From an uncultured beta proteobacterium (GTDB lineage: Bacteria > Pseudomonadota > Gammaproteobacteria > Burkholderiales > Burkholderiaceae_C), in NCBI GenBank assembly GCA_903870955.1, contig CAIQEX010000360.1, positions 1-13,586 on the forward strand: DNA of 13,586 nucleotides. Direction: 5' to 3'. Position 1 is the first letter of the stretch; every line of letters starts with the position of its first letter. Positions 6,429 to 13,052 of the stretch are shown in pieces. The position numbers and the translations under genes were made by a program. The notes beneath the pieces were generated by a model. The model was given only the letters and a program-made list of their open reading frames with translations, was not told the origin of the DNA and did no database searches.

Positions 6429-7253
6429 ATGGCCATGCTTAGCTTTGAAAGAAAATACCGAGTCCGAGGTGGCACGCTGCTCGGCGGTGACTTGTTCGAC
6501 TTCTGGGTAGGACCGTTTTACGTTGGATTGTTCGGCGTCACAACGATCTTCTTTACGTTCGTTGGCGTCGCCATGATTTTGTGGGGTGCGGCGATGGGGC
6601 CGACCTGGAATATCTGGCAGATCAGCATTGCGCCGCCCGACCTTTCCTATGGGCTCAGACCGGCGCCGTTGTTGGCTGGCGGGCTGTGGCAAGTCATCAC
6701 CATCTGTGCCATTGGCGCCTTTGTTTCCTGGGCCCTGCGCGAGGTTGAAATCTGCCGCAAGCTGGGCATGGGCTACCACGTACCCGTCGCCTTCAGTGTG
6801 GCCATCTTGGCCTACGTGACGTTGGTAGTTATCCGCCCGGTGCTTATGGGTGCCTGGGGTCACGGCTTTCCGTATGGCATTTACAGCCACCTGGATTGGG
6901 TCTCCAACGTGGGTTACCAATACCTCCACTTTCACTACAACCCGGCGCACATGCTGGGGGTGAGTTTCTTCTTCGCCACCACCTTTGCGTTGTCCTTGCA
7001 TGGCGGCCTGATTCTGTCGGCCGCCAACCCGGCACCCGGCACGGACGTCAAGACCTCCGAGCATGAGGACACCTTTTTCAAGGACATCGTGGGCTACTCG
7101 ATCGGCACCCTGGGCATTCACCGTCTGGGGCTGTTTCTGGCCTTGGCAGCGGTGTTGTTCAGCGCGCTGTGCATTGTGCTGAGTGGCCCGTTCTGGAGTC
7201 GCGGTTGGCCCGAATGGTGGAACTGGTGGCTCAACATGCCGATCTGGAGCTAA
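6429..7253 (+). CDS. pufL: Photosynthetic reaction centre L subunit
   Basis: 274-residue integral membrane subunit with five spans; with PufM it holds the special pair, accessory bacteriochlorophylls, bacteriopheophytins, quinones and the non-haem iron. Conserved residues occur at the standard positions, offset by one for the initiator Met: special-pair ligand His174 (N-P-A-H), accessory ligand His154 (S-H-L-D-W), iron ligands His191 (S-L-H-G-G) and His231 (G-I-H-R-L), and the proton-path residues Glu213/Asp214 (H-E-D-T-F-F). The start [10 protein letters not shown] matches the mature N-terminus A-L-L-S-F-E-R-K-Y; TAGGAG lies 6 bases upstream. Residue 167 (166 in Rhodobacter numbering) is His where Rhodobacter has Asn. 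pufM follows after 15 bases. Confidence 0.98.
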   Translation: MAMLSFERKYRVRGGTLLGGDLFDFWVGPFYVGLFGVTTIFFTFVGVAMILWGAAMGPTWNIWQISIAPPDLSYGLRPAPLLAGGLWQVITICAIGAFVSWALREVEICRKLGMGYHVPVAFSVAILAYVTLVVIRPVLMGAWGHGFPYGIYSHLDWVSNVGYQYLHFHYNPAHMLGVSFFFATTFALSLHGGLILSAANPAPGTDVKTSEHEDTFFKDIVGYSIGTLGIHRLGLFLALAAVLFSALCIVLSGPFWSRGWPEWWNWWLNMPIWS

Positions 7254-7268
7254 CGCAGGGAGAACGCA

Positions 7269-8246
7269 ATGGCTGAATATCAAAACCTTTTCACTACGGT
7301 CCAGGCCACCGGTCCGATGCACCATGGCGTGCCACTCGGCCCGCAAAACAGCCCGCGCCTGGGCGAGCCCTTTCTGATTTACTGGGCCGGCAAACTGGGT
7401 AACGCCCAGTTCGGACCGATTTACCTGGGTGCCCTTGGGTTGGCCTCTCTGTTCTTCGGCATGCTGGCCTTCAACATCATCGGCCTCAACATGCTGGCCT
7501 CGGTGAACTGGAATCCGGTGCAGTTTGTGCGCCAGTTGTTCTGGCTGGCACTGGAGCCACCAGCACCCAGCTATGGCCTTCACATTCCCCCCCTGAACCA
7601 GGGCGGCTGGTGGTTGATGGCGGGTGGTTTCCTCACGCTCTCGCTGCTGTTGTGGTGGCTGCGTACCTATCGCCGTGCCCGCGCATTGGGCATGGGCACG
7701 CATGTGCCATGGGCCTTCCTGTCGGCCATCTGGTTGTTTTTGTGCCTGGGCTTTTTCCGCCCCATTTTGATGGGCTCCTGGGGTGAGGCGGTGCCGTTCG
7801 GCATCTTCCCGCACCTGGACTGGACGGCGGCCTTCTCGCTGCGTTATGGCAACCTGTTTTACAACCCGTTCCACGCGCTGTCGATTGCCTTTTTGTATGG
7901 CTCCACGCTGATCTTTGCCATGCACGGTGCGACCATTCTGGCGGTCACCCGGTTTGGTGGTGAGCGCGAGGTGGAGCAGATCGCCGACCGGGGCACGGCC
8001 TCGGAACGCGCCGCGCTGTTCTGGCGCTGGACCATGGGCTTTAACGCCACGATGGAATCGATTCACCGCTGGGGCTGGTGGTTTGCCGTGCTCTGCCCGC
8101 TGGTCGGTGGCATCGGCATTCTGCTCACCGGCACGGTGGTGGACAACTGGTATCTCTGGTCCATGAAACACGGGGTGGTACCGCCGCAGCCCGGAGTTTT
8201 CCCGATCGTCATCGACCCAACGCTCTTGCCAGGAGTCAAGCCATGA
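7269..8246 (+). CDS. pufM: Photosynthetic reaction centre M subunit
   Basis: 325-residue five-span partner of PufL. Ligands match Rhodobacter numbering exactly: His182 (P-H-L-D-W, accessory bacteriochlorophyll), His202 (N-P-F-H, special pair), His219 (A-M-H-G) and His266 (S-I-H-R-W) with Glu234 (E-R-E-V-E) for the iron, and Trp252 (F-W-R-W-T-M-G) at the primary quinone site. The C-terminal extension beyond the last helix (M-K-H-G-V-V-P-P to the end) fits strains with a bound PufC cytochrome. The start at 7269 has AGGGAG upstream. The stop overlaps the pufC start as ATGA (8243-8246). Confidence 0.98.
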   Translation: MAEYQNLFTTVQATGPMHHGVPLGPQNSPRLGEPFLIYWAGKLGNAQFGPIYLGALGLASLFFGMLAFNIIGLNMLASVNWNPVQFVRQLFWLALEPPAPSYGLHIPPLNQGGWWLMAGGFLTLSLLLWWLRTYRRARALGMGTHVPWAFLSAIWLFLCLGFFRPILMGSWGEAVPFGIFPHLDWTAAFSLRYGNLFYNPFHALSIAFLYGSTLIFAMHGATILAVTRFGGEREVEQIADRGTASERAALFWRWTMGFNATMESIHRWGWWFAVLCPLVGGIGILLTGTVVDNWYLWSMKHGVVPPQPGVFPIVIDPTLLPGVKP

Positions 8247-9289
8247 GCCATGCCTCTACGCTCTCTGCCCGTTGGGCCACCCTGGTGCTGTTGGCGCTGC
8301 TGACGCTGTTGTCCGGATGCGAGCGCCCGTTCATGGAATCGGTGCAGCACGGCTACCGGGGGACCGGTATGGTGCAAATTTATAACCCGCGCATTCTGGA
8401 GGCCCGCCAGGACAACAACATCGTGCCGGTCAGTTTGCCGCCCGCACCCGCCGAGGGACCCAAGGCTGCGCTGGTGTTCAAGAACGTCAAAGTTCTGGGT
8501 GACCTGAGCGTGCCGCAATTCACCCGCCTGATGGCGTCCATTTCCACCTGGATCAACCCCCAGGAAGGTTGTGCCTACTGTCACGATGTGACCAACTTTG
8601 CGGACGATGGAAAGTACACCAAGGTGGTGGCGCGTCGCATGTTGGAGATGACCCGCACCATCAACAGCCAATGGAAAACCCACGTGGCTGAAACCGGTGT
8701 GACCTGCTTTACCTGCCACCGTGGCAACGCCATTCCGCAGCAGGTCTGGTTCCGCTCCAACCCGCAGCCCTACGGTTCTAATTTCATCGGCGACAAAGCC
8801 GGCCAGAACAGCCCTGAGGCAGTGGTCGATTACACCTCCTTGCCGAACGACCCGTTCACGCCATTTTTGCTCGACAAGCAGGAGATCCGGGTCAACAGTG
8901 CGACCGCGCTGCCCACCGGCAACCGCCACTCGATCAAGCAGGCCGAATGGACCTACGGGCTGATGACGCATGCCTCGCTGGCTCTGGGCGTGAACTGCAC
9001 CTATTGCCACAACACCCGCTCCTTCCAATCCTGGCAAGGCAACCCACCGCAACGTGCGGTGGCCTGGTATGGCATCCGCATGGCCCGCGCGCTCAACAAC
9101 GAGTATCTGGAACCACTGGCCAATGTCTTTCCGGCGCATCGCAAGGGTGAACTCGGTGATGTGGCCAAGGCCAACTGTGCCACCTGCCACCAAGGCGATT
9201 ACAAACCGCTGAATGGTGCGCAAATGGCCAAGGACTTTCCTGAGTTGCAGTTGCCTGCAGACGCTGCACCCAGCGTGGCGGCGAAGTAG
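8243..9289 (+). CDS. pufC: Reaction-centre tetraheme cytochrome c subunit
   Basis: 348-residue periplasmic cytochrome bound to the reaction centre, which re-reduces the photo-oxidised special pair. A hydrophobic signal segment (about residues 11-25) ends in a lipobox L-S-G-C with Cys26, so the mature protein is probably a lipoprotein. Four CxxCH haem sites are present: C-A-Y-C-H (110-114), C-F-T-C-H (155-159), C-T-Y-C-H (252-256) and C-A-T-C-H (312-316). By alignment from memory with the Blastochloris protein, sixth ligands would be Met97, Met133, Met241 and His147. The ATG at 8243 is chosen because it gives the signal peptide and the ATGA overlap with pufM; the open frame further upstream lies inside pufM. 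crtA begins 34 bases downstream. Confidence 0.96.
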   Translation: MSHASTLSARWATLVLLALLTLLSGCERPFMESVQHGYRGTGMVQIYNPRILEARQDNNIVPVSLPPAPAEGPKAALVFKNVKVLGDLSVPQFTRLMASISTWINPQEGCAYCHDVTNFADDGKYTKVVARRMLEMTRTINSQWKTHVAETGVTCFTCHRGNAIPQQVWFRSNPQPYGSNFIGDKAGQNSPEAVVDYTSLPNDPFTPFLLDKQEIRVNSATALPTGNRHSIKQAEWTYGLMTHASLALGVNCTYCHNTRSFQSWQGNPPQRAVAWYGIRMARALNNEYLEPLANVFPAHRKGELGDVAKANCATCHQGDYKPLNGAQMAKDFPELQLPADAAPSVAAK

Positions 9290-9323
9290 TGTTCGAGCGC
9301 CATTAACCAAAAAGACAAGCACC

Positions 9324-10103
9324 ATGGAAGCACCAACCCCTGCGCCCTTGGTCTTGTCCGGTGTGGTTGTTATTTTGCTGGTGGACTTTGCAACCCAGCA
9401 CCGGGGTTGGGGTTGGCTGCGGTTGGCGCAGGGTGCCGGCATCTTTAGGGATGTGCCCGGCCTGTTGTTTGTGAAGGTGATGGGCAGCGGGCATGGCGGC
9501 GGATTTGGGCTGCGCCCCAGTTCCAGCCACCAGGGCCTGATCTGTCTGTTTGCCACCCAGGCACAGGCAGAGGTGTTCATGCAGGGTTCCGAGGTCAAGG
9601 CTTATGTCGAGCGCACACGCGAACATTGGCTGGGCATGATGGCCGTCACCTCGATTCGTGGCCAGTGGGATCAGCAATCCTGGGGTTTGACGCCCGACGG
9701 CGGCGTGAATGCCGCGACGAACACGGCAGTTGCCAAAGCACCCGTCGCCGTGCTGACGCGCGGCAGTATCCGGCCCGGAAAAGCGGTGTCCTTCTGGCGT
9801 TATGCGCCGCCGGCGCAAGCCGATCTGGGCCATGCCGAAGGGTGCCAGTTGGCCATGGGCCTGGGCGAGGCGCCACTGGTGCGCCAGTGCACCTTTAGCG
9901 TTTGGGACAGCACCGAGTCGATGGTCGGCTATGCCCATCGGGGTGCCCACAAACTGGCGATTGCGGCCGCCGCCAAGCACGACTATTTTTCCGAATCGAT
10001 GTTTGCGCGCATGCGGGTGCTGGCCATGTCTGGCAACTGGTGTGGCCGTCAATTTGACCTTTCACCGGCGCAGGCGCCGGTCGCTGAGGTCGCGCATGCC
10101 TGA
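9324..10103 (+). CDS. crtA: Spheroidene monooxygenase
   Basis: 259-residue CrtA-family carotenoid monooxygenase, which introduces the C-2 keto group (spheroidene to spheroidenone, or the hydroxy forms) using O2, and is therefore active under semi-aerobic conditions. Recognised by the N-terminal V-V-V-I-L-L-V-D-F region, the G-F-G-L-R-P-S-S-S-H-Q-G-L segment, G-S-I-R-P-G-K-A-xx-F-W-R-Y, and the C-terminal T-E-S-M-xx-Y-A-xx-G-A-H and E-S-M-F-A-R-M-R-V motifs of the family. The ATG at 9324 is the start that gives the family N-terminus; the frame is open upstream into pufC. No strong Shine-Dalgarno is visible (only an A-rich AAAAAGACAAG). Its end overlaps crtD by 8 bases, so crtA-crtD-crtC form one unit, as in Rubrivivax. 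Confidence 0.9.
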   Translation: MEAPTPAPLVLSGVVVILLVDFATQHRGWGWLRLAQGAGIFRDVPGLLFVKVMGSGHGGGFGLRPSSSHQGLICLFATQAQAEVFMQGSEVKAYVERTREHWLGMMAVTSIRGQWDQQSWGLTPDGGVNAATNTAVAKAPVAVLTRGSIRPGKAVSFWRYAPPAQADLGHAEGCQLAMGLGEAPLVRQCTFSVWDSTESMVGYAHRGAHKLAIAAAAKHDYFSESMFARMRVLAMSGNWCGRQFDLSPAQAPVAEVAHA

Positions 10104-11664
10104 TACCCGCGTACTGGTGGTTGGTGCGGGCGTGGCTGGTTTGGCTGCGGCGCTGCGTCTGGCGCACCAGGGTTTGTCGGTGACGGTGTTGGAGCGCTCG
10201 GCCAAGTCCGGTGGCAAATTGCATGCCGAAATGATTGACGGTCAGGCCATCGACACCGGCCCCACGGTATTCACCATGCGCTGGGTCTTCGACGAATTGC
10301 TGCAGAGCGTGGGCACCACGCTGGAAGGCGAGCTGGTTTTGCAGCGACTACCCGTGCTGGCACGCCACTTCTGGCCCGATGGCAGCGCGCTGGATTTGTT
10401 TGATGACCCGGCCGCCAGCGAGGCTGCGATCGAAGCCTTTGCCGGTGCCGAAGAGGCGGCGCGCTTTCGGGCCTTTTGCGCCCGCACCCGCGCGCTCTAC
10501 GACACGCTGGAGGGCCCGTTTATCCGTGCGCAACTGGCCGGTGTGCCGCACTTCATGGGGCGACTAGGCCCCAGCGGACTGGCGCTGTTAACCCGCCTGG
10601 GCCCACTGCGCACGCTGTGGCGCAGCATGGAGCGGCAATTTACCGATCCCCGGCTGCGCCAGCTTTTTGCGCGCTATGCCACCTACACCGGATCGTCACC
10701 CTGGCATGCGCCCGCCACGTTGAGCCTGATCACGCAAGTCGAAATGGATGGTGTCTGGGCCGTGCAGGGCGGCATGCCCGCATTGGCCCAATGTCTGGAG
10801 CGCTTGTGCCGCAAACACGGTGTGCAGTTCCGCTTTAACGCGGAGTGCCGCGAGATCAGTGTGGCGCATGGACGCGCGCGCGGAGTGGTGTTGGCGAGTG
10901 GCGAAAAGCTCGAATCCGAGGCGGTGGTCTTCAACGGCGACGCATCCGCGTTGCGCCAAGGCCTGTTGGGAACTGCAGCGCGTACCGCTGTGCCGGGCAA
11001 GGCCGGGACGCGTTCACTTTCAGCGGTGACCTGGTCGGTGCTGGCCAAAACGCGCGGCCTGGTTCCGGATCGGCACAACCTGTTTTTTGGACAGGACTAC
11101 GCGCAGGAGTTCACCGACATCTTTAAGCGTTCCCGGCTGCCGCAAGACCCGACGCTGTATGTCTGTGCGCAGGACCGGGGTCTGGCCGCAGCACCTGCTG
11201 GGCGCGAGCGTCTGTTGTGTCTGGTCAATGCGCCGGCCGTCGGAGATGGCGACCGCGACAGCCTGGGTGCAGAGGCGCTTGCGCGTTGCCGTCAAACCAG
11301 CTTCGACCTGATGGCGCGCTGCGGGCTGCAAGTGGAGGCAGATGCAGAGCACACGGTGTGCACCTCGCCACAGCATTTTCATCAACGATTTCCCGGTACC
11401 GGAGGGGCTCTTTATGGTCAGGCTACACACGGATGGCTGAGCATCTTTTCCAGGCCGGGGGCGGTCAGCAAAGTGCCGGGGCTTTATCTGGCGGGGGGCA
11501 GCGCGCATCCGGGTCCTGGGGTGCCGATGGCGACCCAGTCGGGCCGGCTGGCGGCCGAGGCCATTCTGGCGAGCCTCGCTTCGACCAGGCGGTCGCACCG
11601 GGTGGCTACCTCTGGTGGTACGTCGATGCCATCAGCGATGACGGCGAAATGGGGCTCACCATGA
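10096..11664 (+). CDS. crtD: Hydroxyneurosporene (1-HO-carotenoid) 3,4-desaturase
   Basis: 522-residue FAD-dependent carotenoid desaturase. The N-terminal dinucleotide fold G-A-G-V-A-G (residues 10-15) is followed by the FAD-ribose acid Glu33 (V-L-E-R) and S-G-G-K-L. The C-terminal family motif G-L-Y-L-A-G-G-S-A-H-P-G-P-G-V-P is intact. It is called CrtD rather than CrtI because of its place in crtADC and its resemblance to methoxyneurosporene dehydrogenases. It converts 1-hydroxy or methoxy-neurosporene to the spheroidene chromophore. The start at 10096 overlaps crtA by 8 bases. After the normal family end near A-A-E-A-I-L the frame runs on about 30 more residues over DNA that encodes the conserved crtC N-terminus in another frame, so this tail is probably not functional. 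Confidence 0.9.
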   Translation: MPDTRVLVVGAGVAGLAAALRLAHQGLSVTVLERSAKSGGKLHAEMIDGQAIDTGPTVFTMRWVFDELLQSVGTTLEGELVLQRLPVLARHFWPDGSALDLFDDPAASEAAIEAFAGAEEAARFRAFCARTRALYDTLEGPFIRAQLAGVPHFMGRLGPSGLALLTRLGPLRTLWRSMERQFTDPRLRQLFARYATYTGSSPWHAPATLSLITQVEMDGVWAVQGGMPALAQCLERLCRKHGVQFRFNAECREISVAHGRARGVVLASGEKLESEAVVFNGDASALRQGLLGTAARTAVPGKAGTRSLSAVTWSVLAKTRGLVPDRHNLFFGQDYAQEFTDIFKRSRLPQDPTLYVCAQDRGLAAAPAGRERLLCLVNAPAVGDGDRDSLGAEALARCRQTSFDLMARCGLQVEADAEHTVCTSPQHFHQRFPGTGGALYGQATHGWLSIFSRPGAVSKVPGLYLAGGSAHPGPGVPMATQSGRLAAEAILASLASTRRSHRVATSGGTSMPSAMTAKWGSP

Positions 11665-12494
11665 TCGCCTTTGTGGGCAGCGTGTTCTCGCCCTATTACG
11701 CCTGGAATCGCCATCAGGGAGTCGCCGACCCGGACAACCATTGCTGCCTGAATGTGGCCTTGTACAGCCGCAAGGCCCGGCGCTGGAGCATGACCGAGCG
11801 CAGCCGCCGTTTTTGCAGCCGGGACAGCACGCGTTTTGTGATTGGTCCCAGCCAGTTGCGTTGGGACGGCACCAGCCTGAACGTGCATATTGATGAAGTC
11901 TGTGCGCCGATACCGCGCGGCATTCGCGGCCATATCCGCATCAACCCTCAGCAGCTTTTCAACTTCAGCACGGCACTGGACCCACAGGGCAAACACCGCT
12001 GGGGCCCGATCGCGCCCTCGGCCCGGATTGAAGTCAATCTGAGTGAGCCGAACCAGCGCTGGAGTGGTCAGGCTTATCTGGATTCCAACGAAGGCGATGA
12101 GCCGATTGACCGCGCCTTTCACCTATGGGATTGGTCGCGCAGTCTGCTCGCCGATGGCAGCACCGCCGTGCTGTACGACATGCAATACGCCAACCAGCAG
12201 GAGAAGTTACTGGCGTTGCGTTTTGACCGGCAGGGCGAAGTACGGCCGTTTGAGGCGCCCGCGCGACATACGCTGCCACTGACCCGCTGGCGCGTGGCGC
12301 GGCGCATGCGCAGCACTGCGCCGGTGCAGATACACGAGCAGCTGGAGGACGGGCCGTTCTACCAGCGCGCGCTGTTGAAAAGTGAGTTGCTGGGAGAGAA
12401 GGTCAGCAGTTTTCACGAGTCGCTTTCTATTCCCAGGCTGGTGTCGCCGGTGGTGCGCGCCATGCTGCCCTGGCGCATGCCGAGAAGGTTTTGA
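11433..12494 (+). CDS. crtC: Carotenoid 1,2-hydratase (hydroxyneurosporene synthase), start uncertain
   Basis: CrtC adds water across the C-1,2 double bond of neurosporene or lycopene, the first step of the spheroidene branch. Recognition is strong: P-G-G-Y-L-W-W-Y-V-D-A-I-S-D-D-G, F-V-G-S-V-F-S-P-Y-Y-A-W, D-N-H-C-C-L-N-V-A-L-Y, W-S-M-T-E-R, P-I-A-P-S-A-R-I-E-V and G-D-E-P-I match the family in order. The start is unclear. The conserved domain begins around 11574, but the nearest upstream in-frame ATG is at 11433, giving 353 residues and a 232-base overlap with crtD. Other in-frame options are GTG at 11358 or 11217. The stretch coded before the domain is Gly/Ala/Ser/Arg-rich and looks like an out-of-frame reading of crtD. 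No good Shine-Dalgarno precedes 11433. The stop is at 12492-12494. Confidence 0.85.
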   Translation: MAEHLFQAGGGQQSAGALSGGGQRASGSWGADGDPVGPAGGRGHSGEPRFDQAVAPGGYLWWYVDAISDDGEMGLTMIAFVGSVFSPYYAWNRHQGVADPDNHCCLNVALYSRKARRWSMTERSRRFCSRDSTRFVIGPSQLRWDGTSLNVHIDEVCAPIPRGIRGHIRINPQQLFNFSTALDPQGKHRWGPIAPSARIEVNLSEPNQRWSGQAYLDSNEGDEPIDRAFHLWDWSRSLLADGSTAVLYDMQYANQQEKLLALRFDRQGEVRPFEAPARHTLPLTRWRVARRMRSTAPVQIHEQLEDGPFYQRALLKSELLGEKVSSFHESLSIPRLVSPVVRAMLPWRMPRRF

Positions 12495-12513
12495 ATGCGC
12501 CAAACCTATTTAT

Positions 12514-12528
12514 TGCCAAGCTTTGGCA
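12514..12528 (+). repeat. Inverted repeat upstream of pucB
   Basis: TGCCAA (12514-12519) and TTGGCA (12523-12528) form a perfect 6-bp dyad with a 3-base centre, 19 bases after the crtC stop. A TTGCCA -35-like hexamer (12513-12518) overlaps it, so it could be an operator at a pucB promoter; a 17-base spacing leads to ATTTAT (12536-12541), only a weak -10. It may equally be an RNA hairpin. Confidence 0.4.
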
Positions 12529-12536
12529 GAACCCAA

Positions 12537-12574
12537 TTTATGGCCATTTCGGCCATGAATACCCCGCGTGCGGG
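12537..12574 (+). other. Two tandem stem-loops in the crtC-pucB gap
   Basis: TTTATGGCC (12537-12545) pairs with GGCCATGAA (12551-12559, one G-U) around ATTTC, and CCCG (12563-12566) pairs with CGGG (12571-12574) around CGTG, extendable by one base pair. Neither is followed by a T-run, so neither is a standard terminator. They most likely shape the 5' leader of pucBA mRNA or protect it from decay. Confidence 0.5.
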
Positions 12575-12612
12575 TAGAGCACGATGTGTACTTCTTGCAA
12601 GGAGAACAAACT

Positions 12613-12762
12613 ATGGCTGATGAAAAAGTCGGGCCAACGGGACTTACCGTGGCAGAGTCGGAAGAGATCCATCGGCATCTCATCCAGGGCACGCAAATAT
12701 TCGGCATGATTGCCGCTTTCGCCCATTTGCTTGCCTATATTTATTCACCCTGGCTGAAATAA
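12613..12762 (+). CDS. pucB: Light-harvesting 2 beta polypeptide
   Basis: 49-residue peripheral antenna beta apoprotein. The N-terminal [12 protein letters not shown] segment (His20 near the B800 site) is followed by one membrane span with the B850-type ligand His38 in A-A-F-A-H-L-L-A-Y, and the family ending S-P-W-L-K. It differs from the PufB copy in this window and pairs with pucA downstream, so it is LH2 rather than a second LH1. AAGGAG sits about 9 bases before the ATG. It starts 118 bases after crtC, after three inverted repeats. An in-frame ATG further upstream (12568 region) is GTG/ATG-like noise in the leader. Confidence 0.93.
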   Translation: MADEKVGPTGLTVAESEEIHRHLIQGTQIFGMIAAFAHLLAYIYSPWLK

Positions 12763-12772
12763 GGGGAACCAC

Positions 12773-12985
12773 ATGATTTACGGAAAAATCTGGACAGTCG
12801 TGAACCCCGCCGTGGGCATTCCCGTGTTCCTCGGCGCAGTGGCAGTTGCCTCGTTTAGTGTTCACCTCGCCATCGCGAGCAACACCACATGGGTCAAAGC
12901 CTTTCTGAATGGCGGCAACAAAGGTGCGGCTGTTGCTATGGCAGCAGCGGCGCCGCCGATAGAAGCGCCATTGGCGAAGAAGTAG
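12773..12985 (+). CDS. pucA: Light-harvesting 2 alpha polypeptide, Phe44-Leu45 type
   Basis: 70-residue peripheral antenna alpha apoprotein. Its N-terminus [12 protein letters not shown] is almost that of the Rhodopseudomonas/Rhodoblastus acidophilus LH2 alpha, in which the formyl-Met binds B800. His31 (S-V-H-L-A-I) is the B850 ligand. Register with that protein is gap-free through T-T-W (38-40), which puts Phe at 44 and Leu at 45, the residues of the low-light B800-820 (LH3) form rather than Tyr44/Trp45 of B800-850. The C-terminus (46-70) is an Ala/Pro-rich tail ending in two Lys, as in Rubrivivax-type LH2. AAGGGG precedes the ATG, 10 bases after pucB. Confidence 0.93.
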   Translation: MIYGKIWTVVNPAVGIPVFLGAVAVASFSVHLAIASNTTWVKAFLNGGNKGAAVAMAAAAPPIEAPLAKK

Positions 12986-13000
12986 GCCTCCATGGGGCCT
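12984..13000 (+). other. Small hairpin at the pucA stop
   Basis: AGGCC (12984-12988) and GGCCT (12996-13000) form a 5-bp stem with a 7-base loop, beginning in the pucA stop codon and immediately followed by the larger hairpin at 13003-13033. The pair could act together as a 3' stabiliser of pucBA mRNA. Confidence 0.35.
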
Positions 13001-13002
13001 CT

Positions 13003-13033
13003 GGAGACCGGGACCCGCAAGGTGCCGGTCTCC
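13003..13033 (+). other. pucA-pucC intercistronic stem-loop
   Basis: A 13-bp stem (13003-13015 with 13021-13033) contains a single G-G mismatch and a CGCAA loop. It is the most stable hairpin noticed in the window. No T-run follows, so it is more likely a barrier to 3' decay that enriches pucBA message over pucC, or a Rho-independent terminator of poor quality. It parallels the hairpin at the pufA-pufL boundary. Confidence 0.7.
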
Positions 13034-13052
13034 TGTTCAACACATCCTGGGT

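Noticed and set aside
6378..8171. Long open frame (597 codons) on the minus strand opposite pufL/pufM
   Set aside because: It lies exactly opposite two complete reaction-centre genes; the composition (Gln/His/Arg-rich, no hydrophobic core) is that of an antisense shadow.
8078..8242. Upstream extension of pufC by 55 codons
   Set aside because: The region is inside pufM in another frame, and the ATG at 8243 gives a proper lipoprotein signal and an ATGA junction.
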